A stretch of 13,092 bases of DNA, taken from the NCBI GenBank assembly GCA_937995745.1, contig CALKIU010000036.1, forward strand, positions 1-13,092, in the 5' to 3' direction. The notes below the pieces were generated by a model. The model was not told the DNA's origin. It saw nothing but the letters and a program-made list of their open reading frames with translations, and made no database searches. Below are positions 1 to 6,181 of the stretch, in pieces (positions within the stretch are counted from its first letter, which is position 1; every line of letters starts with the position of its first letter). The stretch is from an uncultured Bacillaceae bacterium. GTDB taxonomy: Bacteria; Bacillota; Bacilli; Bacillales; Cytobacillaceae. The position numbers were made by a program, and so were the translations under genes.

Positions 1-276
1 GTTTTGATTGTAGGGCTCTTAGTGACGATCGCTGGATCCTTGATATCGCCGGGAATCGTAGACGTGGCAGAAGCCGTCGCTGTTTCACCGCTGTTCTGGA
101 TCCGCATTTTTGGCAGCTTGCTAATCCCGGCAACGCTTATCATTTATATGCTCGTTGGAAAAAAATCCGCCATAGCCAAATATGTTTTAGCAGCAGCAAC
201 TTTTGCTTTCATTGGGGAATTATCAGGTCGGGCGCTGTTTTACCACACTGTGATGAGCCAATATCCGTGGTTTTAA
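1..276 (+). CDS. DmsC-like DMSO reductase membrane anchor, C-terminal fragment
   Basis: The reading frame is open from the first base and ends at TAA 274-276, so this is the 3' end of a gene that starts outside the window. The 91 visible residues are mostly hydrophobic, with about three membrane segments separated by short polar turns. Near the end is a GEL-x-GR-x-LFY motif, which I associate with the last helix of DmsC, the quinol-oxidising membrane anchor of anaerobic dimethyl sulfoxide reductase-type molybdoenzymes. From family knowledge, such a subunit would pass electrons from menaquinol to a DmsAB-like catalytic dimer on the membrane, and those genes would be expected just upstream. The substrate of the complex cannot be told from this fragment. 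A hairpin terminator follows within 20 bases, so this is probably the last gene of its operon. Another anchor of the same superfamily is possible. Confidence 0.72.
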   Translation, partial: VLIVGLLVTIAGSLISPGIVDVAEAVAVSPLFWIRIFGSLLIPATLIIYMLVGKKSAIAKYVLAAATFAFIGELSGRALFYHTVMSQYPWF

Positions 277-290
277 AATAGGTATTAGGT

Positions 291-334
291 GGGGAAAACC
301 AATGAATAACGGTTTTCCCCCTAAAAAATTTTAA
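291..334 (+). terminator. Probable terminator after the dmsC-like gene
   Basis: A perfect 10-bp inverted repeat (GGGGAAAACC 291-300, GGTTTTCCCC 311-320) with a 10-base loop starts 14 bases after the stop codon. It is followed by CTAAAAAATTTT, so the T tract is short and delayed. Position and stem support termination of the upstream operon; the weak T tract lowers confidence. Confidence 0.55.
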
Positions 335-352
335 CCAAGTTCATGTTCAACA

Positions 353-724
353 TTATGATTTTTCCTGCTGAATAAGTGATTTCATAGCATCAAGCATGTT
401 GAAAAGATGAGCGAATAAAGTAACGTTGCGCCCAATCGGTACAAAACCTAGCTGACGTCTTTGACAATTTTACCCTTTTTCAAAATGCATCATAGCGAGA
501 AACAGGGTTGAAAGGAATATGTTAAAGAAAGACGGTTTGAATAAAGTTATTGGAATTTCAGTCAGCAATCGTTTAGCATGCAGCTTATCATTTGTGAAAT
601 TACGATGACCTTCTCGAAATGGATTCATAAAAATGCTGTCGTACCCATCTGGTTTAAAAATGAAATATAATGCCTTAATCATGTTGTTCATCAATCTGAT
701 ATGGCAGACATTTTCACCAACAGC
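353..724 (-). pseudogene. Degenerate unrecognised gene with an in-frame stop
   Basis: On the minus strand one frame reads as protein-like sequence from 724 down to 353, interrupted only by a TAA at 472-470. The upstream part has segments such as KALYFIFKPDGYDSIFMNPF and a hydrophobic stretch FFNIFLSTLFLAMM. The part after the stop continues in the same frame with GFVPIGRNVTLFAHLFNMLD and ends at TAA 355-353. The possible TTG or ATG starts at 694 and 691 lack a Shine-Dalgarno sequence, and the frame is already open upstream of them, so the 5' end also seems lost. I do not recognise the family. A decayed transposase or membrane-associated protein are both guesses. Chance open frame remains possible, since the region is AT-rich. 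Confidence 0.4.
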
Positions 725-780
725 TTAGAAACATTGCAATGTGTTGATGAACAGAAACTCACGAGTGGTTATAAGTTCAT

Positions 781-845
781 AAAAAGGAGGCAGTCTTCCT
801 GTGCGCCAAAAAGCAGCACCGCTAAAGACAGCCTCCTCTTTTTAT
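781..845 (-). terminator. Bidirectional terminator of the yeiH-like gene
   Basis: AGGAGGCAGTCTT (785-797) pairs with AAGACAGCCTCCT (825-837): 12 of 13 positions match around a single A-A mismatch. The minus-strand transcript of the transporter gene runs through this stem just after its stop at 842 and exits into TTTTTAT. On the plus strand the stem exits into CTTTTTAT, so it can work both ways. The loop holds a smaller GTGC/GCAC hairpin. Confidence 0.8.
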
Positions 846-1891
846 ATGGCTTGCACCACAAAAAACCCAATGACGCTGAGCAAAACAGAAACAATCAACA
901 TGGCGGCAAACGGCCTTAATGCTCTCGTCCGGATGTCTTTTAAACTAATATTTAATCCAAGGCCGACCATCGCCGCGGTGAGAAGCCAGGTCGTGCCGGC
1001 AGCCACTCCATCCATCACTCCGGCATGATAGGGGATGTAATGGCCGATGACATAAGTGCCGAACAAGCTCATGGCGATAAAACCAAGTAAGAACCACGGA
1101 AAATTGATTTTTGTTTTTTCCGATTTTCCGCTCTCTTTCACCCGGCTCATGATCGCCAGGAGAACGAAGCTCAACGGTACGAGTAAAAAGACACGGCCCA
1201 ATTTTGCCAATAAGGCCATCGCTGTAGGATCTTCTCCGGCCGGTGCGGCGGCCAGGGCCACATGGGCCAGTTCATGAAGGGTCAGCCCGGACCAGATGCC
1301 GTACTGTACATCAGTCAAGGGCAAGACGGGACGGAGCAAAGTGTAAATAATGGAAATGACCGTTCCCGTCAAGGCAATCATCGCCACTCCGAGTGCCGTA
1401 TCCTTTTCCTTTGCTTTGACAATCGGCGCAACCGCGGCAATCGCCGCCGCCCCGCATACTCCAGTTCCCACTCCTGCCAAGAGGGAAATATTTGTATCGG
1501 CTTTAAAAAGCTTTGCCAGCCACAAAGTTCCCAAAATCGCGAACAAAATCACGCCTGTACCGATAAGGATCAGGCTGATCCCGTCGCCAATAATGATGGC
1601 TATATTTAATTTTAAACCATATAAAACGATCGCTACTCTTAATAGAATTTTAGAAGAAAAATTTATTCCGTCGCGCAGCAGTTCCGGATAGCCGAAAATT
1701 TGCCGGTAAAGGATCGCGATCAGGATCGCCGTGGCCATTTGACCGATGCGGTCAAAACCGGGCAACAAGGCGACACTGTATCCAAAAAAGGCGATTAAAA
1801 AGGTAAAGGCCACCCCGCCGATCCAGTGTAAACTCTTTTGCAGTTGATTTTCTTTTGCTTCAGTTTCTCTGGTTAGCACTTTTGCTTCCAT
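842..1891 (-). CDS. YeiH/UPF0324 family putative sulfate exporter
   Basis: This is a 349-residue polytopic membrane protein with about ten hydrophobic helices, beginning after a polar N-terminal tail of roughly 22 residues. It matches the YeiH family (UPF0324; annotated 'putative sulfate exporter') through TGVCGAAAIAA at 143-153, the short motif LTLHELAHVALA at 203-214, and GLGLNISLKD near 310. Length is normal for the family. The start is placed at ATG 1891-1889 because GAGGTG lies six bases upstream; the GTG at 1900 falls inside that Shine-Dalgarno sequence. Export of sulfate or a related sulfur anion is an annotation tradition with little biochemical proof, so the substrate is uncertain. 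The gene is divergent from a LysR regulator, the same pairing as yeiH-yeiE of enterobacteria, which suggests that regulator controls it. A hairpin terminator directly follows. Confidence 0.88.
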   Translation of the reverse strand: MEAKVLTRETEAKENQLQKSLHWIGGVAFTFLIAFFGYSVALLPGFDRIGQMATAILIAILYRQIFGYPELLRDGINFSSKILLRVAIVLYGLKLNIAIIIGDGISLILIGTGVILFAILGTLWLAKLFKADTNISLLAGVGTGVCGAAAIAAVAPIVKAKEKDTALGVAMIALTGTVISIIYTLLRPVLPLTDVQYGIWSGLTLHELAHVALAAAPAGEDPTAMALLAKLGRVFLLVPLSFVLLAIMSRVKESGKSEKTKINFPWFLLGFIAMSLFGTYVIGHYIPYHAGVMDGVAAGTTWLLTAAMVGLGLNISLKDIRTRALRPFAAMLIVSVLLSVIGFFVVQAI

Positions 1892-2045
1892 TATGTTCAC
1901 CTCAGAACGTTGTTATATCCATTAATTTACTTTAAACTGTATAATAAGTAAAATTAATATTTGTTATAAAGTGAATAAGAAAAACTTATTTATAGAGCGG
2001 GTGTTTAGTTTTTCACGAATGAACAGCTTGGGAAGGTGTTATCAA
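1892..2045. promoter_or_regulatory. Divergent control region between yeiH-like and lysR genes
   Basis: This AT-rich intergenic region must hold both promoters. An imperfect inverted repeat, TTAATTTACTT (1922-1932) against AAGTAAAATTAA (1946-1957, one extra A), is a candidate LysR operator. A TATAAT -10 (1940-1945) lies in its centre on the plus strand, without a good -35, which fits regulator-dependent transcription. On the minus strand TATAAC (1918-1913) is a possible -10 for the transporter gene. A regulator bound at the repeat would overlap its own promoter and sit upstream of the transporter promoter. Confidence 0.5.
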
Positions 2046-2930
2046 ATGGATCAACATTTGCTTGTCTTTGTCAAAGTGGCCGAAAAGGGCAATTTTTCCA
2101 AAGCGGCCGAAGAGTTGCACATGACGCAGCCGGCAGTCAGTCAATATATTCAAAGTTTGGAAAGGATATATGGCACAAGATTGCTTGAGCGGAATAACAA
2201 GTTTGTCCGATTGAACAAAGCGGGAAAAATCGTCTACGACCATGCAAAAGAGATTCTCGGAATCTATTCAAAAATATCCATTCTGCTTGACGATTTGGCC
2301 AATGCTCCAAAGGGGCCGCTGGCCATCGGGGCAAGTTATTCATTCGGAGAGTATGTGCTTCCACATGTGATTTCCCAATTGCATAAGGAATTTCCGCATA
2401 TTCAGCCAACCATAAAAATCGGAAACACAAAGGAAATTGCCGGATTGGTTTTAAAAAATCAACTGGATGTCGGCATAATTGAAGGGGACTTTCATGACAG
2501 CCATTTGACGGTTGAACCGTTTGCCGATGACTCCATGTTTGTGATCGCATCGGCCAAACATCCTTTGGCAAAAGAACGGGAGCTATGCCGGCCGGAAAGT
2601 TTGGAAAAAGAAACGTGGATTATTCGGGAGGAAGGCTCCGGGACACGGGAGGCGACTGACAAGCTGTGGAGTATATTAGCAATATCGCCGAAAGATGTCA
2701 TGGTGTTTGGCAGCACCCAGATTATTAAGGAATCCGTTGAGGCCGGATTGGGAATTGCTTTGCTGTCGCAAGTGACATTCCGCAAAGAGAGCCGGCTCGG
2801 GCTGATTAAAATTCTTCCCGTCAACGGCACTCCTTATAAAAGAAAGTTCTCCATTGTCCTGCGAAAATCCGCCTACCGGACAAAAGCAATGGAAGTGTTC
2901 ATTGAGCTATTAAAGAACAGAGGAATATGA
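2046..2930 (+). CDS. LysR-type transcriptional regulator
   Basis: This is a 294-residue LysR-family regulator of standard length. The N-terminal winged helix-turn-helix is clear at residues 17-39 (FSKAAEELHMTQPAVSQYIQ), followed by a linker helix and the two-lobed periplasmic-binding-like effector domain, with a typical LDVGIIEG stretch in lobe one and an EAGLGIALLSQ stretch towards the end. The start at 2046 is chosen because AAGGTG (2033-2038) is seven bases upstream and MDQHLLVFVKVAE is the usual LysR opening; an upstream in-frame GTG at 1971 would add 25 untypical residues. It is divergent from the YeiH-family transporter. YeiE of enterobacteria and CysL of Bacillus are relatives that respond to sulfur status, so a sulfur-related effector is a reasonable inference but not visible in the sequence. 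I cannot distinguish these subfamilies by eye. Confidence 0.9.
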   Translation: MDQHLLVFVKVAEKGNFSKAAEELHMTQPAVSQYIQSLERIYGTRLLERNNKFVRLNKAGKIVYDHAKEILGIYSKISILLDDLANAPKGPLAIGASYSFGEYVLPHVISQLHKEFPHIQPTIKIGNTKEIAGLVLKNQLDVGIIEGDFHDSHLTVEPFADDSMFVIASAKHPLAKERELCRPESLEKETWIIREEGSGTREATDKLWSILAISPKDVMVFGSTQIIKESVEAGLGIALLSQVTFRKESRLGLIKILPVNGTPYKRKFSIVLRKSAYRTKAMEVFIELLKNRGI

Positions 2931-3083
2931 TTCAGACGGCAAGTTCCCATGCAATACAAAACAGACATCGGGATTTTCATGCATTGGAGATGAATTTCAT
3001 AAAATTCCGAAATAAATAGAAATAGGTTGTCAAAAAAACGGTGTCTTTTCGTCCTTTCCTTACAGGCGAGAGAGCATGTATTA

Positions 3084-3486
3084 ATGAAAACGATGGAAAC
3101 CGTTGTTCAACTGCTCAAGGAATTTTTACACGTTTCGCACTCAATTTCTTTTAAATATATACAGGACAGGAATGTACTATGGTTTAAAATGTTCATAGGA
3201 ATATACAACTGACACTCGCCATTTCCGGTGTGGTTGCTGCAAAAGTTGAGGAAAAGATTGAAGATGCAATCCGGCTGTATGATGATGTTAATATCGATGC
3301 GATTATATCGATGCATGCCCTCTGGACTGTCCTATTATCATTAAAATTAGAGAATGGCAGTTTAAAGAAGATCCCATAAAATCAATGATACAGGTCCAAA
3401 TTGAAAATCTTATAGAAATTTGTTCTGTTAACGGATTTAAAAATAGTGAAGAGGGAACGTTTGGAAAAAACCGGCCGATGTTTTAA
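3084..3486 (+). pseudogene. Frameshifted unrecognised gene with a 14-bp duplication
   Basis: Three adjacent open segments in different frames read like one small protein of about 135 residues. Segment one runs from ATG 3084 (MKTMETVVQLLKEF) to TGA 3210-3212. Segment two continues from about 3209 in another frame (TLAISGVVAAKVEEKIEDAI). Segment three ends at TAA 3484-3486 with CPLDCPIIIKIREWQFKEDP and a polar tail. The switch between segments two and three coincides with a tandem repeat: ATATCGATGC occurs at 3291-3300 and again at 3305-3314, a 14-base period. Removing one unit restores a continuous frame (DVNIDACPLDCPII). The switch between one and two would need one lost base near 3209, which is less certain. 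I do not recognise the family; a C-x3-C pair is the only notable motif. The intact gene would be a small soluble, partly amphipathic protein. Confidence 0.5.
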
Positions 3487-3540
3487 GAATCCAAGTTGAT
3501 GTTTTTTTCGGCCTTTATTTTTAAAAATGGGGGATTCGAA

Positions 3541-3560
3541 TTTCTTTGGCCGCAAAGAAA
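3541..3560 (+). repeat. Perfect 8-bp hairpin upstream of the acetamidase gene
   Basis: TTTCTTTG (3541-3548) and CAAAGAAA (3553-3560) form a perfect stem with a GCCG loop. It is not followed by a T tract, so it is not a terminator. It lies 28 bases before the terminator stem at 3589 and could be the 5' element of a structured leader. Confidence 0.5.
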
Positions 3561-3588
3561 CTGGTCACGACAAAAAATCAATTTTCCA

Positions 3589-3628
3589 AAAAGGACCGGG
3601 TCACCGACACGATGGTCCTTTTATTTTT
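3589..3628 (+). terminator. Intrinsic terminator or attenuator before the acetamidase gene
   Basis: AAAAGGACC (3589-3597) pairs perfectly with GGTCCTTTT (3614-3622) around a 16-base loop and runs into TTTTATTTTT. The 5' arm can instead pair upstream: CTGGTC (3561-3566) with GACCGG (3594-3599), one G-U pair. The two pairings exclude each other, which is the layout of an attenuator. It may equally just end transcription coming from the broken upstream gene. Confidence 0.65.
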
Positions 3629-3647
3629 GCAAATGTGAGCGATGTCA

Positions 3648-3676
3648 TTGTAACTATTTTAAGAAAATTTTATGGT
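3648..3676 (+). promoter_or_regulatory. Candidate sigma-A promoter of the acetamidase gene
   Basis: TTGTAA (3648-3653) and TATGGT (3671-3676) are separated by exactly 17 bases, each matching the consensus at four of six positions. Transcription would begin near 3684 and give a leader of about 60 bases. The site lies downstream of the terminator at 3589-3628, so the gene could be expressed independently of any attenuation there. Confidence 0.4.
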
Positions 3677-3745
3677 GAAAGTATACTCTGTTCATTTTTT
3701 GACGGAAAGATGGATCTTATTTTTTAAAGAGAGGAGCTGAAAGGG

Positions 3746-4657
3746 ATGACGGCGGTATTAGAAGTTCTGCCCAGAGATGCCGGGATTATTTACGATTTCA
3801 ACAAAAAACACCCCCCTGTTATGACCGTTGCTTCCGGAACGACGATTGAGATTGAAACATATGATTGCTTTCAGGAGCAAATTACTTCACCTGATTCGGT
3901 TTTGTCAGAACTTGATTGGGAGCAGATTAATCCGGCCACCGGCCCCGTGTTTGTGGAAGGAGCAAAACCGGGCGATGTGTTGAAGGTGAAAATTGAAAAA
4001 ATTGAGCTGGCTGACCAAGGCGTGATGATGGTTGGTCCCGATCTCGGCGTGATGGGCCACCGCATCAAGGAGATGGAAGCGAAAATCATTCCCATCCGCG
4101 ACGGGAAAGCTCTGTTTAATGACATTGAAATCCCCTTAAACCCGATGATTGGCGTAATCGGGGTGGCTCCGGCCGGGGATGGAGTCAACTGCGGCACACC
4201 GGGAGCCCACGGCGGGAACATGGACAACAAGATGATCACCGAAGGAGCGACTCTTTATTTGCCCGTTTTTGCGGAAGGCGCCCTGTTTGGCTTGGGGGAC
4301 TTGCATGCGGCCATGGGAGACGGGGAAATCAGCGTCACCGGGATTGAAGTGTCCGGCAAAGTGACTGTAACTTTGGAAGTCATTAAAAATGTGGATTTAA
4401 ACCATCCGATGCTGGAAAACGATGAAGTTTTCACGCAAATCGCTTCTGCGGAGACGCTGGAAGAAGCCGTCAAAATAGCCACAGAAGAAATGATTAACCG
4501 CATCGTGGAAAAAAGCGGCCTGTCAATCAGTGAAGCTACCATGCTCATGAGCGCGGCGGGCCAGGCAGAAATCTGCCAAGTGGTCGATCCGTTGATGACG
4601 GTCCGGTTTGTCGTGCCGAAATGGCTGTTAACACAATTAAAGGTTGAATTTTTTTGA
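3746..4657 (+). CDS. Acetamidase/formamidase family protein
   Basis: The 303-residue product belongs to the FmdA/AmdA amidase family, cytosolic enzymes that hydrolyse short aliphatic amides such as formamide or acetamide to ammonium and the acid. Family features visible are GPVFVEGAKPGDVLKVKI (66-83), GAHGGNMD (153-160), and AEGALFGLGDLHAAMGDGE (176-194), which carries the acidic and histidine residues expected around the active site. Length fits the shorter bacterial branch of about 300 residues rather than the longer (roughly 400-residue) formamidases, so substrate specificity should not be assumed. The start ATG has GAGGAG (3731-3736) nine bases upstream. The gene stands alone: a terminator-like hairpin lies upstream and a strong terminator downstream. 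No transporter or regulator gene that would point to a substrate is adjacent. Confidence 0.88.
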   Translation: MTAVLEVLPRDAGIIYDFNKKHPPVMTVASGTTIEIETYDCFQEQITSPDSVLSELDWEQINPATGPVFVEGAKPGDVLKVKIEKIELADQGVMMVGPDLGVMGHRIKEMEAKIIPIRDGKALFNDIEIPLNPMIGVIGVAPAGDGVNCGTPGAHGGNMDNKMITEGATLYLPVFAEGALFGLGDLHAAMGDGEISVTGIEVSGKVTVTLEVIKNVDLNHPMLENDEVFTQIASAETLEEAVKIATEEMINRIVEKSGLSISEATMLMSAAGQAEICQVVDPLMTVRFVVPKWLLTQLKVEFF

Positions 4658-4704
4658 ATGATGGCGCATGTAAAATGTTGAAGGAGCAAACGCGTCGAAC
4701 CAAT

Positions 4705-4758
4705 AAAAAGGAATCAGCCGTCCTCGCATCGATGAGAGGGACACTGATTCCTTTTTTT
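4705..4758. terminator. Strong terminator after the acetamidase gene
   Basis: AAAAAGGAATCAG (4705-4717) pairs over 13 bp with CTGATTCCTTTTT (4744-4756), and the T tract runs to 4758. The loop can form an inner stem (GTCCTC with GAGAGGGAC, with bulges). It begins about 48 bases after the stop codon. The A-rich 5' side means it could also act on minus-strand transcripts. Confidence 0.88.
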
Positions 4759-4843
4759 GCAGGAACCAAAATGATTCACCACTTACCTTGCATACTGAAT
4801 GCTTGAAAATTCTGTCCTTCAAATTGATGTAAAATAAGAGAAA

Positions 4844-4890
4844 GTATGTTGCATACGGCACATCGTTTCGAATTGTAATCGAGCGTATGC
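4844..4890. repeat. GCATAC/GTATGC inverted repeats upstream of xylR
   Basis: GTATG-TTG-CATAC (4844-4856) is a compact palindrome. Its right half GCATACG (4851-4857) also pairs with CGTATGC (4884-4890) across 26 bases, and a further TTGCATAC copy occurs near 4789. Three copies of one hexamer in front of a regulator gene suggest an operator or leader stem. No known xyl operator is seen here. A TGTAAAAT sequence (4828-4835) could be a -10, but I see no matching -35. Confidence 0.35.
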
Positions 4891-4931
4891 TTTATTGCGG
4901 AAAGACTGAACGATTCATCCGGGGGAAGAAG

Positions 4932-6116
4932 ATGAAAAAACAGACGGGGAACCAACAATTAGTGAAAAGGATTAACAAAAGAATCGTGTTGCAGACGATT
5001 GTCGAAAATGAACCTGTCTCACGGGCGGAAATCGCCTCCGTGACGGGGTTGAACAAAGGAACCGTTTCTTCGCTCGTGCAAGAGTTAATCGATGAGCAGT
5101 TTATCTATGAATCGGGACCGGGAAAATCGAGCGGGGGCAGGAGGCCGGTCATGCTCCATTTTAATGAACGGGCAGGATTTTTCATCGGCATCGATTTGGG
5201 CGTGCATTATATTCTGGGCGTATTAACGGACGTAAAGGGGAATATTGTCCACAAATTAAGAAAAAAATTGCCTGTACGTTCTTATCATGATGTCCTTGCC
5301 GTTTTGGTATCCATTATATCCCAATTGTTGGATGCTGCTCCGGAAAGTCCGTATGGAGTGTCCGGAATCGGAATGGCCGTGCCCGGGCTTGTCAACAAAA
5401 GCGGAGAAATTTTGATCGCGCCGAATCTTGGCTGGAAAAACGTTCATCTAAAAAAAGATATTGAATCCCGGTTTCAAATACCCGTTATAATGGAAAACGA
5501 GGCCAATGCCGGGGCTTACGGGGAAAAACTCTACGGCACCGGCAAAGATTATGAACATATTCTTTACGTCAGCGCCGGGATCGGAATCGGTGTCGGAGTG
5601 CTCCTGAACGGAGAATTGTACCTGGGGGCAGAAGGGTATGCCGGTGAAGCAGGCCATATGATGGTGGAGATAAACGGAAAGGATTGTTCTTGCGGGAGCA
5701 AAGGATGCTGGGAAATGTACGCCTCGGAGCGGGCTCTGTTGGCAGAAGCGGGAACATTGCCCGGAATCGGTGAAACATCGTTGACGATTGAAACTTTGTG
5801 TGAACTGGCGGAAAGCGGACACCGAGGGGTTCTGGCTGTTTTTCACAAAGTCGGCACTTACTTGGGAATCGGCCTGCACAACTTGATTCACACGTTTAAC
5901 CCGGAACTTGTCATTATCGGCAACCGGCTGGTTCTTGCCCGCAAATGGTTGGAAGAGCCGATCCGCCAAGTCATTGAACGTTATACGATAAAATGGCACC
6001 GGGACCAAGCAAACATACAATTTTCCGGACTGATGACAGATGCGGCGGCCCTTGGTTCGGCGGCTCTGGCCATAGAACAGTTCTTCAAACAATTATTTTT
6101 GCCGGGTGAAAAGTAA
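4932..6116 (+). CDS. xylR: XylR, ROK-family xylose repressor
   Basis: This 394-residue protein has an N-terminal winged helix-turn-helix (about 29-49, SRAEIASVTGLNKGTVSSLV) with a GGRRP wing (68-72), joined to a ROK sugar-binding domain beginning at IDLG (87-90). The ROK zinc motif is intact: GEAGH at 238-242, then C252, C254 and C259 in CSCGSKGC. The position of the ROK kinase catalytic aspartate reads NEAN (E190), as expected for a regulator without kinase activity. It is named XylR because it lies beside xylB and because a Bacillus-type xyl operator occurs in the xylB promoter. The family represses xylose genes until xylose binds. The start at 4932 follows a GGGGGAAG ribosome binding site; an in-frame ATG at 4887 has none. 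A ROK regulator of another sugar is the less likely alternative. Confidence 0.88.
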   Translation: MKKQTGNQQLVKRINKRIVLQTIVENEPVSRAEIASVTGLNKGTVSSLVQELIDEQFIYESGPGKSSGGRRPVMLHFNERAGFFIGIDLGVHYILGVLTDVKGNIVHKLRKKLPVRSYHDVLAVLVSIISQLLDAAPESPYGVSGIGMAVPGLVNKSGEILIAPNLGWKNVHLKKDIESRFQIPVIMENEANAGAYGEKLYGTGKDYEHILYVSAGIGIGVGVLLNGELYLGAEGYAGEAGHMMVEINGKDCSCGSKGCWEMYASERALLAEAGTLPGIGETSLTIETLCELAESGHRGVLAVFHKVGTYLGIGLHNLIHTFNPELVIIGNRLVLARKWLEEPIRQVIERYTIKWHRDQANIQFSGLMTDAAALGSAALAIEQFFKQLFLPGEK

Positions 6117-6166
6117 AAAGCTGTCCGGGAAGAGGATTGAGCAGACTCTTCAGGACAGCTTTTCTC
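6115..6166. terminator. Shared bidirectional terminator between xylR and xylB
   Basis: AAAAGCTGTCC (6116-6126) pairs perfectly with GGACAGCTTTT (6153-6163), and an inner stem GAAGAG/CTCTTC (6129-6134 with 6146-6151) extends the hairpin. T-rich exits exist on both strands. The 5' edge overlaps the xylR stop codon, and the xylB stop lies 18 bases beyond, so one hairpin serves both convergent genes. Confidence 0.88.
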
Positions 6167-6181
6167 TTGGTCTGGCCGCTT

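Larger units (their letters stand above)
2931..3745. other. 815-base stretch without an intact gene
   Basis: Between the LysR regulator and the acetamidase gene there is no intact gene that I can support. The stretch holds the frameshifted gene at 3084-3486, a weak GGCCGA/TCGGCC stem (3473-3478 with 3508-3513) running into TTTATTTTT, the hairpin and terminator at 3541-3630, and a candidate promoter at 3648-3676. No clear terminator for the lysR gene is visible; the only nearby stem, GAATTT/AAATTC at 2992-3007, is weak. Confidence 0.6.

Noticed and set aside
1971..2045. LysR gene starting at GTG 1971
   Set aside because: No ribosome binding site, and 25 extra residues untypical of the family; ATG 2046 has both a Shine-Dalgarno sequence and the usual N-terminus.
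2992..3007. GAATTT/AAATTC stem as a terminator for the lysR gene
   Set aside because: Only six A-T-rich pairs and no T tract.
3541..3620. c-di-GMP-I (GEMM) riboswitch, because of CGCAAAG at 3551-3557 and GGGTCACCGA at 3598-3607
   Set aside because: The other conserved parts, such as GGCAAACC and the receptor helix, are missing, and the second match lies in the terminator loop. The likeness is probably chance.
4887..4931. xylR starting at ATG 4887
   Set aside because: No ribosome binding site, and the frame overlaps the inverted repeat; ATG 4932 follows GGGGGAAG.
5448..6092. 214-residue antisense ORF inside xylR
   Set aside because: It is a shadow of a well-supported gene, with no recognisable domain and no start signal.
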